DNA of 64,000 nt, taken from assembly GCA_016200915.1 (NCBI GenBank), contig JACQDV010000092.1, forward strand, positions 59,675-123,674, read 5' to 3'. This document shows, one piece after another, positions 40,697 to 49,956 of this stretch (position 1 is the first letter of the stretch; each line of letters starts with the position of its first letter). The translations under genes were made by a program, and so were the position numbers. The notes under the pieces are model-generated. The model was given only the letters and a program-made list of their open reading frames with translations. It did no database searches and was not told the origin of the DNA. This stretch comes from Sphingobacteriales bacterium (lineage in GTDB: Bacteria; Bacteroidota; Bacteroidia; Chitinophagales; Chitinophagaceae).

Positions 40697-43189
40697 ATGT
40701 CCTTATACAACCTGTTGAAAAAAAATTTACCTCTTTTTCTGCTGTTGGTTTTTTGTGTACCTGCTGCTGCGCAGCGTAAAGTTTTAAACGGCTATGTAAA
40801 AGATTCGCATAGCGATGAGCCGGTGCCTTTTGCCTCCGTTTATTTTGCTAAAACACAAAGAGGAAAACTCACTGATTCTGCCGGACGATTTGAGTTTATA
40901 TTTACCGAATGGCCAAAAGATAGTCTTATTATAAGCTATGTTGGGTATGATAATTACAATCGTTTTATTGATAGTAACAAAGACACTATTAACTTACTGA
41001 TCAATTTGGAAAGAGCGGTGAGTAAAAGAGATGTGGTGGTGAGATCGCATGTGAACAAAGGGCTTTTGCTCTGGAGTCTTATAGTAAAACACAAGCCTCA
41101 AAACGACCGCTATCGTTTTTTGAATTTCGGATATCAATTATATAATAAATTGGAGCTGGATCTCATCAACATCAACAGGGAAAAGATGAAAGAGATCAAA
41201 CTGCTGAAACCTTTTGGATTTATTTTCGATAATGTAGATAGTTTATCAGAAGATCGTCCTTTTCTCCCTGTATTTCTTACTGAAACCCTTTCTGATTACT
41301 ACTATCAAAAAAATCCTACCCGGTATCGTGAAGTAATTAAAGCCAGTCAAACATCTGGTGTAAATAACGAAAGTGTAAGCAAACTGCTGGGTGGTATGTA
41401 TCAGAATATAAATGTTTATAACAACTTCATTCCGGTGTTTGATAAACAGTTTATAAGTCCGGCCAGTGATAATGGTGATGCATACTATATCTATAAAGTT
41501 CCAGACACACAGTTTGTAGCCAAGCGAAAGTTCTATCACTTAACCTTTACTCCAAAACATTTGGGTGAAAATAGTTTTTATGGCGATTGCTGGGTAGATG
41601 CGAAAACATTTGCCATACAAAAAATGAACCTGCGCATACCAAAAGATGCAAACATCAATTTTGTTAGCAGATTGAGTTTGGTGCAGGAATATTCACTGCT
41701 GAATGATTCTACCTGGTTTTTATCAAAAGATAAATTTATTGTTGATATTTCACCTGTTGGTAAATCAAGGCTTTCCTTCACCGGAAGAAAAACGACCACC
41801 TATAAAGATGTGTTGCTTAACAGTGAAGCGGTACTGGATTCATTGAAGCTAAACAGGAAACAGCAAGAAATAGTATTGAAGCCTGATGCATCCATGCAAG
41901 CTGATAGTTTTTGGAAAAGTTCGAGACACGAAGAGTTGAGTAAAAATGAAAAAGCTATTTACCAGATGGTGGACACTTTACAAAAGATGCCCATCTTTAA
42001 AAAATATACCAATGCGATCAACTTTATTGGAACGGGTTATAAAAATGTAGGCAATTATCAAATCGGCCCTTGGTTTAACTGGATTTCGTATGATAGTTTG
42101 GAAGGTTATCGGGTACGTTTTGATTTGGGCACCAATAAATATTTCAATAAAAATCTTTATCTCTCCTCTTACCTGGCTTATGGTTTCAGCGATAAAAAGT
42201 TTAAAGGACATGCAGAGGCAATGTATATTTTTAAACGTGATCCACGATTAAGGTTGTATGGTTCTTATACAGATGATCTTGACTTTGGACAGTTTTATTA
42301 TGATGAAGTAAGTACCGATAATATTTTCGCTTTAGCAGTAAGAAAACAGGGAGTGCCAAGAAAGTTCATGCGATTGAAAGAAGAGAAGCTGGATCTGTTC
42401 AAAGAAACAAAAGTTGGTTTATCAGGAACCCTGGTATTGGACAGAAAAGAATATGATCCACTAATCCATTTGCCACCTAAAAGCGCTTTTGCTCCCGGTA
42501 AAGGCGATCCTTTAAACACATTTGAAATACAATTCAAATTACGCTTTGCTTATTTAGAAAAGTTTTTAGAGAATAATTTTTTCCGTACCAGTTTGGGTAG
42601 CCCCTATCCTATTGCTGAGATCAAATACACAAAAGGTATTGCAGGTATTTTAAACAGCAACTACGATTATCATAAACTTTCCGGAAGTATATCTGACTTT
42701 GTTAAGATACCTCCTTATGGAAATATTTCCTTTAATGCGTATGCAGGTAAAACATTTGGCACTTTGCCTTTTGCTTTGTTAGATGTTCATCCTGGCAATG
42801 AATTACATTATTATAATAAATCAGCCTTTAACCTGATGAACCGCTGGGAATACATCAGTGATAAGTATGCTGGCATTAACCTGGAGCATAATATTGGCAA
42901 TGGTATATTCCGTTTTATACCGATTACCCGTAAATTAAAATTCAGGCAGTTTTGGAATGCTAAGTTTTTATGGGGCAGTTTAAGTGATGCTAATAAACAA
43001 CTCAATTTTACGAATGGTGCCATCTTTCAATCATTGGATGGCAAAACTTACATGGAGCTTGGTACAGGTGTTGATAATATCTTAAAGGTATTTCGTTTGG
43101 ATTTTGTGTGGAGAGTATTACCAAGACCTTTGCCTGTTGAACAGGTGAGAAGGTTTGGGGTGTTTGGTAGTTTCAGATTGAGTTTTTAA
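40697..43189 (+). CDS. DUF5686 protein with carboxypeptidase-like regulatory domain
   Basis: An 830-residue outer-membrane protein. Signal peptide (about 1-25, ending AAAQ), then a CarboxypepD_reg-like beta-sandwich (about 28-110: VLNGYVKDSHSDEPVPFASVYF) as found at the N-terminus of SusC-type proteins, then the DUF5686 region ending in a predicted barrel (VFGSFRLSF). It lacks a TonB box or plug domain as far as seen. Common in Bacteroidetes, function unknown. Monocistronic, convergent with the TraB/GumN gene 8 nt away. Confidence 0.9.
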   Translation: MSLYNLLKKNLPLFLLLVFCVPAAAQRKVLNGYVKDSHSDEPVPFASVYFAKTQRGKLTDSAGRFEFIFTEWPKDSLIISYVGYDNYNRFIDSNKDTINLLINLERAVSKRDVVVRSHVNKGLLLWSLIVKHKPQNDRYRFLNFGYQLYNKLELDLININREKMKEIKLLKPFGFIFDNVDSLSEDRPFLPVFLTETLSDYYYQKNPTRYREVIKASQTSGVNNESVSKLLGGMYQNINVYNNFIPVFDKQFISPASDNGDAYYIYKVPDTQFVAKRKFYHLTFTPKHLGENSFYGDCWVDAKTFAIQKMNLRIPKDANINFVSRLSLVQEYSLLNDSTWFLSKDKFIVDISPVGKSRLSFTGRKTTTYKDVLLNSEAVLDSLKLNRKQQEIVLKPDASMQADSFWKSSRHEELSKNEKAIYQMVDTLQKMPIFKKYTNAINFIGTGYKNVGNYQIGPWFNWISYDSLEGYRVRFDLGTNKYFNKNLYLSSYLAYGFSDKKFKGHAEAMYIFKRDPRLRLYGSYTDDLDFGQFYYDEVSTDNIFALAVRKQGVPRKFMRLKEEKLDLFKETKVGLSGTLVLDRKEYDPLIHLPPKSAFAPGKGDPLNTFEIQFKLRFAYLEKFLENNFFRTSLGSPYPIAEIKYTKGIAGILNSNYDYHKLSGSISDFVKIPPYGNISFNAYAGKTFGTLPFALLDVHPGNELHYYNKSAFNLMNRWEYISDKYAGINLEHNIGNGIFRFIPITRKLKFRQFWNAKFLWGSLSDANKQLNFTNGAIFQSLDGKTYMELGTGVDNILKVFRLDFVWRVLPRPLPVEQVRRFGVFGSFRLSF

Positions 43190-43197
43190 AAATTTAA

Positions 43198-46100
43198 TTA
43201 TTCCTGCACCGGGTTTTCTTTTGCATAATCTTCCAGTTTCGTTAAATACGCTTTCAGCTGCGTATCAAGTTTAGCAGCATTAAAACTTTCATCATAATAT
43301 AAACCGGAAGCATTGGCATTAATAGTGATTTTGGTACTCTTCAAATCATATGCACCAGCTATGCCCAGGTAAACCACCGGCTCACCTTCTCCATTATCAT
43401 AAGCTATTTTATAAAGCAGGAATTTTTTCAGTTTTCCCTCGTAGAGAGTTGTTCTTTCTCCAATAAAAATTACAGAAACCGGCTCATCATCATCCTCTGA
43501 GCCAATTGATTTTAATTCACTCTTGCTGATTTCTTTCTGTGAAAGATATTTTACCGGAAAAAGATTCAGTTTTTTAAATTCTTCCAATTTGGAATACAAC
43601 TGTACCCGGTAATCATCGTCTGCCGCCAATGCCAGTAAAGTCGTGCTGCTAACGGGTTGTTTATTTTTTAACAAAGCTATAGTCGCTTCAAATTTGACAT
43701 ACATATTTTTTGAATCAGTAAACTTAAACAGGGCGGCATTACTATTGGTTGTATTCAGTTGTTGCAATAGCTGAATCAGGGGTAAATAATTATAATTATA
43801 GTCGTATTCTACATTTGCTTTTCTTAATTGACCCGCTTTAAAGAAAGCAATTTTGCAAAAATCGTTTTCAAATGGCTTTATGTCCTGCAGTGATAACAGG
43901 TTACTGTCGAGTAAGTCTTCGGTAAGGCCGGCTACCATTTGCCATAACACTGTGTCTGCAGCTAATTTTAAAAGTTCAGGATATAATGAACGGCTTAATA
44001 ACAGCGAATCTTCCAGGGAAGACTGGATATAATAATTTTCACCGCTTGTTATATGCGTTGCAAACAATAATTCTTTTAAAGCTGAATAAGCGTAACTGGT
44101 TTTTTGCTTTGCTAATACATCCAGTATATTTAACCGCAATGCTTCTTTATCTTTTAAACCGCTTACATAATTCGCTTTAATATAATCAACGGTACTATTG
44201 TCACCCTTTTTTCCCAATATACCTGTAATAGTTCTGTGAATGGAAGAATATCCATAAGTATCGTCTTTGTATTTTACAAACAAAGCTTTATGCAGGTAGG
44301 GTAAGTCTTTCTTTGCAAAATGAATCGCCTCCAGTGCCTGTTTGGCTTTTTCTGCAGTGGAAGAATCACTGCTTAATAACGCATCAAACAATAACTGGTG
44401 TTTAGGCATCAGGACTGTTGAACTTTCCTTATTTGTAAATTTAAAATCACTAAAGAAGCGTTGAATATTTTCATCGGCCAGGTCTGTTTCTTTAACATAA
44501 GCAGCAAGCATGTATAACCTTCCTCCATTCAGTACAAACCTCAACTTTCTTACAATATCATCCTGTTTATTTTTTAAAACACATTCGGCACCTTTAACAG
44601 ATATATCGCTATTAAGTTTTAAATAAATAATACTGTCAGTATAATTTACATAGTTATTACGAATAAGTTCATTAAAATAAGTACTGTCATCCGTCGCCCA
44701 GAAATAGGGATTAATTTTTTCAATTGCTATTTCAAAAGAATTGCACGTTGATTTATCGTAGGCAATATAACTGAATTCATAACTGTTTCGCTGAATTTCC
44801 TCACCAGTTCTTGAAGTAAATGCAGATGGCACCCATGCAGAAAATAAATTAGTGCTGTCCATTTGTGTTTGCCAGATAACCGGGGTAGCTTTTACTAATT
44901 CAAATGAATCAAGGAAAGCTTTGGCCATTAATTCCATTTTGGGTGTGCCGCTGTGCTGACCAAAAGCAAATAAAGAATAAGAACGATTGCCATTAAGCAT
45001 ATATGCCATGTAAAAAGGGTGCCCCGACTCTTTAAAAACTCCTTTGAAACGAAATTGGTTGACATCTCCCAACTTTCTTTCTTCGACAGTTACGGGTTCA
45101 ATACTAAGGGTATCAAAATTTTCACGCAGGCTTTCTACATTAACGGAATCTCCATGAAAATAAGAGCCGGGTTTTACATCTCTTACAATTACAACATAAT
45201 TAAAATTATGGCTTTTATCAGAGCCCGAATATCTCAGCGTTTTATAAAATGTTTCGCTGTTTTCTTCTTGTTCTTGTTTTGTTTCAATCAACTTAGCCGG
45301 GCATTTTATAACAAACCCTTTTTCTTCATTACGCAATGTTTTCCATGTTTTGTCTTCCGCAGGGGGTAATATTTTTGCTTCTTTATTAATGACCAAAGAA
45401 TTAAAAAATCTATCTGCATCCGGAAAACGCAGGTTCCCCTTCTTTTGCATTCCCAAAAAAGTCATGTAAACGGTTTCATTATTCAGAAAAGCATTTAAAC
45501 GGCATGATAAATCATTTCCAACAGTAATAATCTCCAGCCCATCTACACCATTAACCGTAATTTTTTTCCTTTCCATAATTTTACCACCCCTCGCCATTTT
45601 ATCTACCATAGAATTTACTATACTGTCTATATTATTTATTCTTTCTCCCAGCGGACCAACACCTGCCAGGTAAACTGTTGTGTTTGTTAAATCCATATAC
45701 ATTTTCATTACAGCCTGTTGTTCATTCATATTCAGATCGGTTGGCTTACCCGGCATCTCTATGGTATATGTATTAAACTTTTCATCAGTAATTGTGTGCC
45801 AGGGTATTTTCTGCGCAGTGTATTTGTAATCATCAGGGTTTATCCTTTTCTGCGACAAAACAGGCGTTACTGTAAATCCTCGTTCCTTCAGCAAGTCAAT
45901 CACACCAGAGTCTGCAGGAAGATGCCCGGCTCCAATAGCAAAAAATGTTGAACGTATATGTGCCAGGCTATCTATTCGTCTCGCCATTTTTACATTGCGT
46001 TTAAGCAGTAAAACAGTACGCTGTTGTTCATTTTGCATACTGTTAAGATAATTGTTCAGTTTATCGAGATCTTGTTCAAGATATACCTTTATCATGTTTT

Positions 46101-46713
46101 CCAGGGCCTCCTTAATCTTTGCATCGGGCAAAAACAAATCTTTTAATTTTATGGTTCCTCCTGTAAAATCTATCAGGTTCAGCTGATCAGTTACATCTTC
46201 AATACCACCGGTATGTTTGCCCTGGTTTTTGGCAATTCCAAACAAATACAAATCCATTGCGGCAGGCATATCATCTTCTTTCCTGAACTTATAAATTAAT
46301 TTCTGTTGCTCTTCCTGCAATTTTTTACGGGTAATTTTATCTGCCGGAATACCCAGTTTGGCTTCCAGCTTTTTGGCATAGGTTTTATATTCGTCTGTTG
46401 AAAGAAAATCTTTTAGTTTAGAAGATGTATCCACATAAGCCATAATTTTTGTTATAATAGAATCAACCATTTCATCCGGGTCAATTTCCATCGCATAAGC
46501 ATCGGTATGTTCAAGATGGTAATAAAGCGAATCTGTAAAATAAAATATCCGCCTGTCCTGAAGGTGCATAGTGCCATAGAGATAAGATGGTTTAGTTAAA
46601 CCATTACCACTAATTTTCCAAAGCAGTGTTTTAGGCGTTGGTCCAAACTGAGCAGAAATAAATTTTATGGCTAAAAAAAATGATAAAAGGGTTACAACAA
46701 TTTTTTTGTGCAT
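43198..46713 (-). CDS. TraB/GumN-family protein with very long C-terminal extension
   Basis: About 1171 residues from ATG 46713 with a signal peptide (KKIVVTLLSFFLAIKFISAQ). Residues about 30-300 form the TraB/GumN domain: SYLYGTMHLQDRR (GTMH) and FAIGAGHLPADSGVIDLLKERG, residues proposed to be catalytic in the Tiki/TraB protease-like superfamily. Single-domain members have about 300 residues; the further ~850 residues comprise repeated beta-rich blocks (three with a 'FY/FNxL' and 'VPSAF/PAKL' theme) and an alpha-helical repeat-like end. Secreted or periplasmic; function unknown. Confidence 0.82.
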   Translation of the reverse strand: MHKKIVVTLLSFFLAIKFISAQFGPTPKTLLWKISGNGLTKPSYLYGTMHLQDRRIFYFTDSLYYHLEHTDAYAMEIDPDEMVDSIITKIMAYVDTSSKLKDFLSTDEYKTYAKKLEAKLGIPADKITRKKLQEEQQKLIYKFRKEDDMPAAMDLYLFGIAKNQGKHTGGIEDVTDQLNLIDFTGGTIKLKDLFLPDAKIKEALENMIKVYLEQDLDKLNNYLNSMQNEQQRTVLLLKRNVKMARRIDSLAHIRSTFFAIGAGHLPADSGVIDLLKERGFTVTPVLSQKRINPDDYKYTAQKIPWHTITDEKFNTYTIEMPGKPTDLNMNEQQAVMKMYMDLTNTTVYLAGVGPLGERINNIDSIVNSMVDKMARGGKIMERKKITVNGVDGLEIITVGNDLSCRLNAFLNNETVYMTFLGMQKKGNLRFPDADRFFNSLVINKEAKILPPAEDKTWKTLRNEEKGFVIKCPAKLIETKQEQEENSETFYKTLRYSGSDKSHNFNYVVIVRDVKPGSYFHGDSVNVESLRENFDTLSIEPVTVEERKLGDVNQFRFKGVFKESGHPFYMAYMLNGNRSYSLFAFGQHSGTPKMELMAKAFLDSFELVKATPVIWQTQMDSTNLFSAWVPSAFTSRTGEEIQRNSYEFSYIAYDKSTCNSFEIAIEKINPYFWATDDSTYFNELIRNNYVNYTDSIIYLKLNSDISVKGAECVLKNKQDDIVRKLRFVLNGGRLYMLAAYVKETDLADENIQRFFSDFKFTNKESSTVLMPKHQLLFDALLSSDSSTAEKAKQALEAIHFAKKDLPYLHKALFVKYKDDTYGYSSIHRTITGILGKKGDNSTVDYIKANYVSGLKDKEALRLNILDVLAKQKTSYAYSALKELLFATHITSGENYYIQSSLEDSLLLSRSLYPELLKLAADTVLWQMVAGLTEDLLDSNLLSLQDIKPFENDFCKIAFFKAGQLRKANVEYDYNYNYLPLIQLLQQLNTTNSNAALFKFTDSKNMYVKFEATIALLKNKQPVSSTTLLALAADDDYRVQLYSKLEEFKKLNLFPVKYLSQKEISKSELKSIGSEDDDEPVSVIFIGERTTLYEGKLKKFLLYKIAYDNGEGEPVVYLGIAGAYDLKSTKITINANASGLYYDESFNAAKLDTQLKAYLTKLEDYAKENPVQE

Positions 46714-46843
46714 GAATGAGGATTTAATAAGGCACAACTTAATTAAAATATCAGTTGGTAGAACAAGAGAATGCAAATTATTTGGTGAAATAATGTTAGT
46801 GCCGGAAACAGGATGATGCTAATTATCAGAAGACAGCCTATGA

Positions 46844-48520
46844 TTATAAAAGCTTGTCAGTATATAAAAGTTCGGTTGTTGTAAACAGAGCAGCTTGTGT
46901 TTTTCCATTAAATTCAATTACCAGATAATCCTTTTGCTCAATTAAATGGTTATGCTGTAAAAATTCTCTGTAGCTAAAACTAACCGGCAGCACTACATAG
47001 CGGTTTTTATGATGGTTAAGACGGTTTTGTTCAATAATGTTTTGCTTAACATCTGCAGTAACTTCCGGATAATAACGGGTAACAGGTTTTATTTTATGAT
47101 GCAGGTAAAAATCTATTGTTACCAGTTGTTGCAGCACTTCGTCTGCTTGAAATTCTTTTTGAACATAAGCATACAGCATATCATAAATATCCCGCAATGA
47201 ATGTTTATGAAAATCGCAATGCTGCTCAAAATAGCTTCCCAAGCCGAGTAAAAAATCAAATATGCTGTAATAAGTGGTTATATATTTTAAAGTATTCCGT
47301 GCCCGGTTTTTGTTCCAGTAAATTTCAAGTGCTTCTTCCACTAATGTTACCTGCCGCAATTCTTCTTTACATAAATAATTGCTTTCAATTATTTGATAGG
47401 GAGCTACCGGGTCATATACATAGCCATGCACATTACTGGTGCGGCGTACTGGTGTGCCTTTTAAAAACTTTAAAAAACCGAGCTGCAGTTCAGGAGCAAA
47501 GAGTTTGAATACTTCTTCAAAGCTGTATTTAATATCTTCAAAATAATCAAGCGGAAGACCTACGATCAAATCGAGGTGCAGTTCCACTTTATCCTGAACC
47601 TGTTTGATAATGCTTTTTGTTTTTTCAAAATTCTGGCGGCGACTGACTTCAAGATTGGCTTTTTGATTTACTGTTTGAATACCTATTTCAAAGCGAAATA
47701 AATTTTTAGGCACCTGTTCATTGATAAATTTAATAATATCAGGATGCAGGATATCCGCTGTTATTTCAAACTGGAAAATGTTACCGCTTTTATGATTATC
47801 CAGGATAAACTGAAAAATCTCCAGTGTAAAATCCCGTTTCATATTAAAGGTGCGGTCGAGAAACTTGATGACACGCCCATGCGTCATGAGGTAAAGCAAA
47901 TTCTTTTTAATATCCGCCATAGGCAAATACCGAACATTGTTATCTAAACTGGCGAGACAGAAACCACATTTATACGGGCAACCACGGCTTGTTTCTATAT
48001 AAGAGACCTTATTATACAAATCATCAACAGGATCGTTGATATAAGGATTTACTCCAATGAAATTGCTGAGATCATAGGTAACACTTTTTTCCTGGTAGTG
48101 TATTTCATTATTCACTTTGTACACAAGGTTTGGTACTTGCGTTACATCCGGATAATGGGTTAAAAATTCATGAAAGGGAATTTCTCCTTCGCCGCAAATG
48201 ATATAATCTATGCAATCATGCGCCATTACCTCTTCCCATTCATAACTCACTTCGGGTCCGCCGAGTAAAATTTTTACAGATGGATTGATGGCTTTGATGT
48301 GCTCTGCTACTTTCAATGTTTGTGTAATGTTCCAGATATAACAACTGAAAGCTACTACATCATACTCCGCACATTCCTGCGCAATATCTTCCGGCTTTTG
48401 CCTTATGACATACTCCTTCCAGCCCAGCCCTTCATAATGTTTATTGAGTTCATACAATATACGTATGGCCAGGTTGAGATGAATGTATTTGGCGTTAAGA
48501 GTGGTTAATAGGACTTTCAT
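46844..48520 (-). CDS. B12-binding-domain radical SAM protein (DUF4080 type)
   Basis: A 558-residue enzyme. An N-terminal cobalamin-binding-like Rossmann domain (about 1-140, with ILLGGPEVSYEW) precedes a radical SAM core with CPYKCGFC (CxxxCxxC, about residue 178) binding the 4Fe-4S cluster, and a C-terminal DUF4080 region. Members of this subfamily are widespread in Bacteroidetes and Firmicutes, with unknown substrates. Lies alone with a TACTTTTG promoter box 15 nt upstream of the ATG. Confidence 0.9.
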   Translation of the reverse strand: MKVLLTTLNAKYIHLNLAIRILYELNKHYEGLGWKEYVIRQKPEDIAQECAEYDVVAFSCYIWNITQTLKVAEHIKAINPSVKILLGGPEVSYEWEEVMAHDCIDYIICGEGEIPFHEFLTHYPDVTQVPNLVYKVNNEIHYQEKSVTYDLSNFIGVNPYINDPVDDLYNKVSYIETSRGCPYKCGFCLASLDNNVRYLPMADIKKNLLYLMTHGRVIKFLDRTFNMKRDFTLEIFQFILDNHKSGNIFQFEITADILHPDIIKFINEQVPKNLFRFEIGIQTVNQKANLEVSRRQNFEKTKSIIKQVQDKVELHLDLIVGLPLDYFEDIKYSFEEVFKLFAPELQLGFLKFLKGTPVRRTSNVHGYVYDPVAPYQIIESNYLCKEELRQVTLVEEALEIYWNKNRARNTLKYITTYYSIFDFLLGLGSYFEQHCDFHKHSLRDIYDMLYAYVQKEFQADEVLQQLVTIDFYLHHKIKPVTRYYPEVTADVKQNIIEQNRLNHHKNRYVVLPVSFSYREFLQHNHLIEQKDYLVIEFNGKTQAALFTTTELLYTDKLL

Positions 48521-48535
48521 GAGTTATTGCTGGGG

Positions 48536-48543
48536 CAAAAGTA
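48536..48543 (-). promoter_or_regulatory. Putative -7 box of the radical SAM gene (TACTTTTG)
   Basis: Perfect TAnnTTTG on the minus strand, 15 nt before the start codon. No convincing -33 element. Confidence 0.4.
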
Positions 48544-48654
48544 TTGTTTATTGAGCATAAGGGGATGGTTTCACTGGTGAGTTGATGCATTCAATTTCTT
48601 TTAGTGGATGGAGGTTTTAAATGGGGAAGTTCTTTATATACTGGCACTCTATTT

Positions 48655-48805
48655 ACTTTCTTTTGCTTGGCCAAAAGAAAGTAACAAAGAAAAGGCCCCC
48701 GAAAACGATATACAGCCCGTTTTCGGCTGTTCCCTGATTAAGCTTTGTGCTACTGTGATGAAGAGCTTTGGTTCGTTGATGGATTGGTGGTCAGCGACCA
48801 ACAAT
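48655..48805. repeat. Composite multi-hairpin noncoding repeat
   Basis: Three hairpins in a row: ACTTTCTTTTG/CAAAAGAAAGT (48655-48682, perfect 11 bp), CCGAAAACG/CGTTTTCGG (48699-48726, perfect 9 bp) and GGTC/GACC with outer ATTG/CAAT pairs (about 48783-48805). An open frame through it (48608-48901) has no gene-like start or domain. Such sequence recurs as a dispersed element in Bacteroidetes as far as I recall. The rest of the 48521-48817 gap holds only the radical SAM promoter. Confidence 0.6.
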
Positions 48806-48817
48806 GGCGGAAGAATT

Positions 48818-49240
48818 TTACTTGGCCTTTATTTTATAATAAAGCTTAATCTCCATGGGATCTCCCGGAGTTGCCTCTTTTGTATCAGCAAGCATTATTA
48901 ACTCTCCTTCTTTTATAGAAATTATTTTCATTTTACTATTACCATTTATGGTCAACCTGATAATTTTTTTCTTTGGATCAAAACTCCAGGTGCCTTTTGT
49001 TTTGTCTTTTGGATCATCACTTGTCATTAAAAATGTCTTATCCTTATTGAATTCATAATTTATCTCAGTGGCACCGGGTATCCTCTCAATTTTCATTCCA
49101 CCCATAATCACATAGTTAATCTCCCACTTTTTGCAAAGAAGTGTAGTTATACTGTCTTCTGAAATATTAATATTTTGACCAAAAATTGAGCTATTTGATG
49201 CAATAAGTGCTATGATGCACAAACAAATAATTTTCTTCAT
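48818..49240 (-). CDS. Lipocalin-like secreted protein
   Basis: A 140-residue protein with a signal peptide (KKIICLCIIALIASNSSIFG). The body LCKKWEINYVIMGGM.., YEFNKDKTFLMTSDD, GTWSFDPKKKIIRLT and IISIKEGELIMLAD follows the W/Y-x-strand pattern of small lipocalin-like domains of Bacteroidetes, eight short beta strands. Ligand unknown. 8 nt after the porin-like gene on the same strand, hence likely co-transcribed. Confidence 0.7.
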   Translation of the reverse strand: MKKIICLCIIALIASNSSIFGQNINISEDSITTLLCKKWEINYVIMGGMKIERIPGATEINYEFNKDKTFLMTSDDPKDKTKGTWSFDPKKKIIRLTINGNSKMKIISIKEGELIMLADTKEATPGDPMEIKLYYKIKAK

Positions 49241-49248
49241 GATAATTT

Positions 49249-49863
49249 TTATTTTTTATGAAATTTATAAAACAACCCGATTTGAACAACTCTATTACTA
49301 CCTTCCTTTCCTTTCCCTGTTACATTACCCATTTGATCAGTGTATATTACATCAACCAAATCTTTAAAACCATAACTGTAACGAAGTTCAACGCCGAGTC
49401 CACTTTTTAGATTATACGCTGCCCCTAAATCAATAGCTATATCAAATTTTCTGAAATTACTTGAAACGTCATGATCGCTGTTATCAAATTTTGAGTTGGC
49501 TTTTGTCAAAAAATTAAATTCCGGTCCCAGTAAAAAAGTAAAGTCATTATTAAGATGATATCCACCTAATATCGGAACAGAAAAATAATTAAGACTTAGT
49601 GTTCCACCCGTGTTTACAGCAGTTGCAGGAAACTTACATCCTTTTACTGAATAAAGAAGTTCGGGCCGGAGTATAATTTTTTTTCCGAATTCAACTTCTG
49701 ATAAAACGCCGCCATTAAACCCTAACCTGGCTTTATTATTATCTGAATTAATACTTTTTGCATTTGCGACGTTTAAACCTGCTTTGATACCAAAGCTAAA
49801 TTGACTGAATACCGGTGTTACTGAAAAAATAATTATTAAAAATGAGAGGAGTGTTTTCTTCAT
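49249..49863 (-). CDS. Outer-membrane beta-barrel protein (porin-like, PF13568 type)
   Basis: A 204-residue protein with signal peptide (KKTLLSFLIIIFSVTPVFS), the FSFGIKAGLNVANA start typical of the family, eight amphipathic strands and a terminal IGLFYKFHKK. Small OmpA/OmpX-like barrels of this kind have structural or unknown roles. First gene of a two-gene unit with the lipocalin-like protein. Confidence 0.82.
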   Translation of the reverse strand: MKKTLLSFLIIIFSVTPVFSQFSFGIKAGLNVANAKSINSDNNKARLGFNGGVLSEVEFGKKIILRPELLYSVKGCKFPATAVNTGGTLSLNYFSVPILGGYHLNNDFTFLLGPEFNFLTKANSKFDNSDHDVSSNFRKFDIAIDLGAAYNLKSGLGVELRYSYGFKDLVDVIYTDQMGNVTGKGKEGSNRVVQIGLFYKFHKK

Positions 49864-49956
49864 TATAACTAAGATTTAATTGTATTAAGAGATACTGTAA
49901 GATTTTATTAGCATAAATATATTTAAAAAATGTATTCGAACTATTTGGGACTAAAA

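Noticed and set aside
48608..48901. Open frame of about 97 codons upstream of the radical SAM gene
   Set aside because: It runs through three hairpins of a noncoding repeat, overlaps the lipocalin-like gene on the other strand and shows no domain or plausible start.
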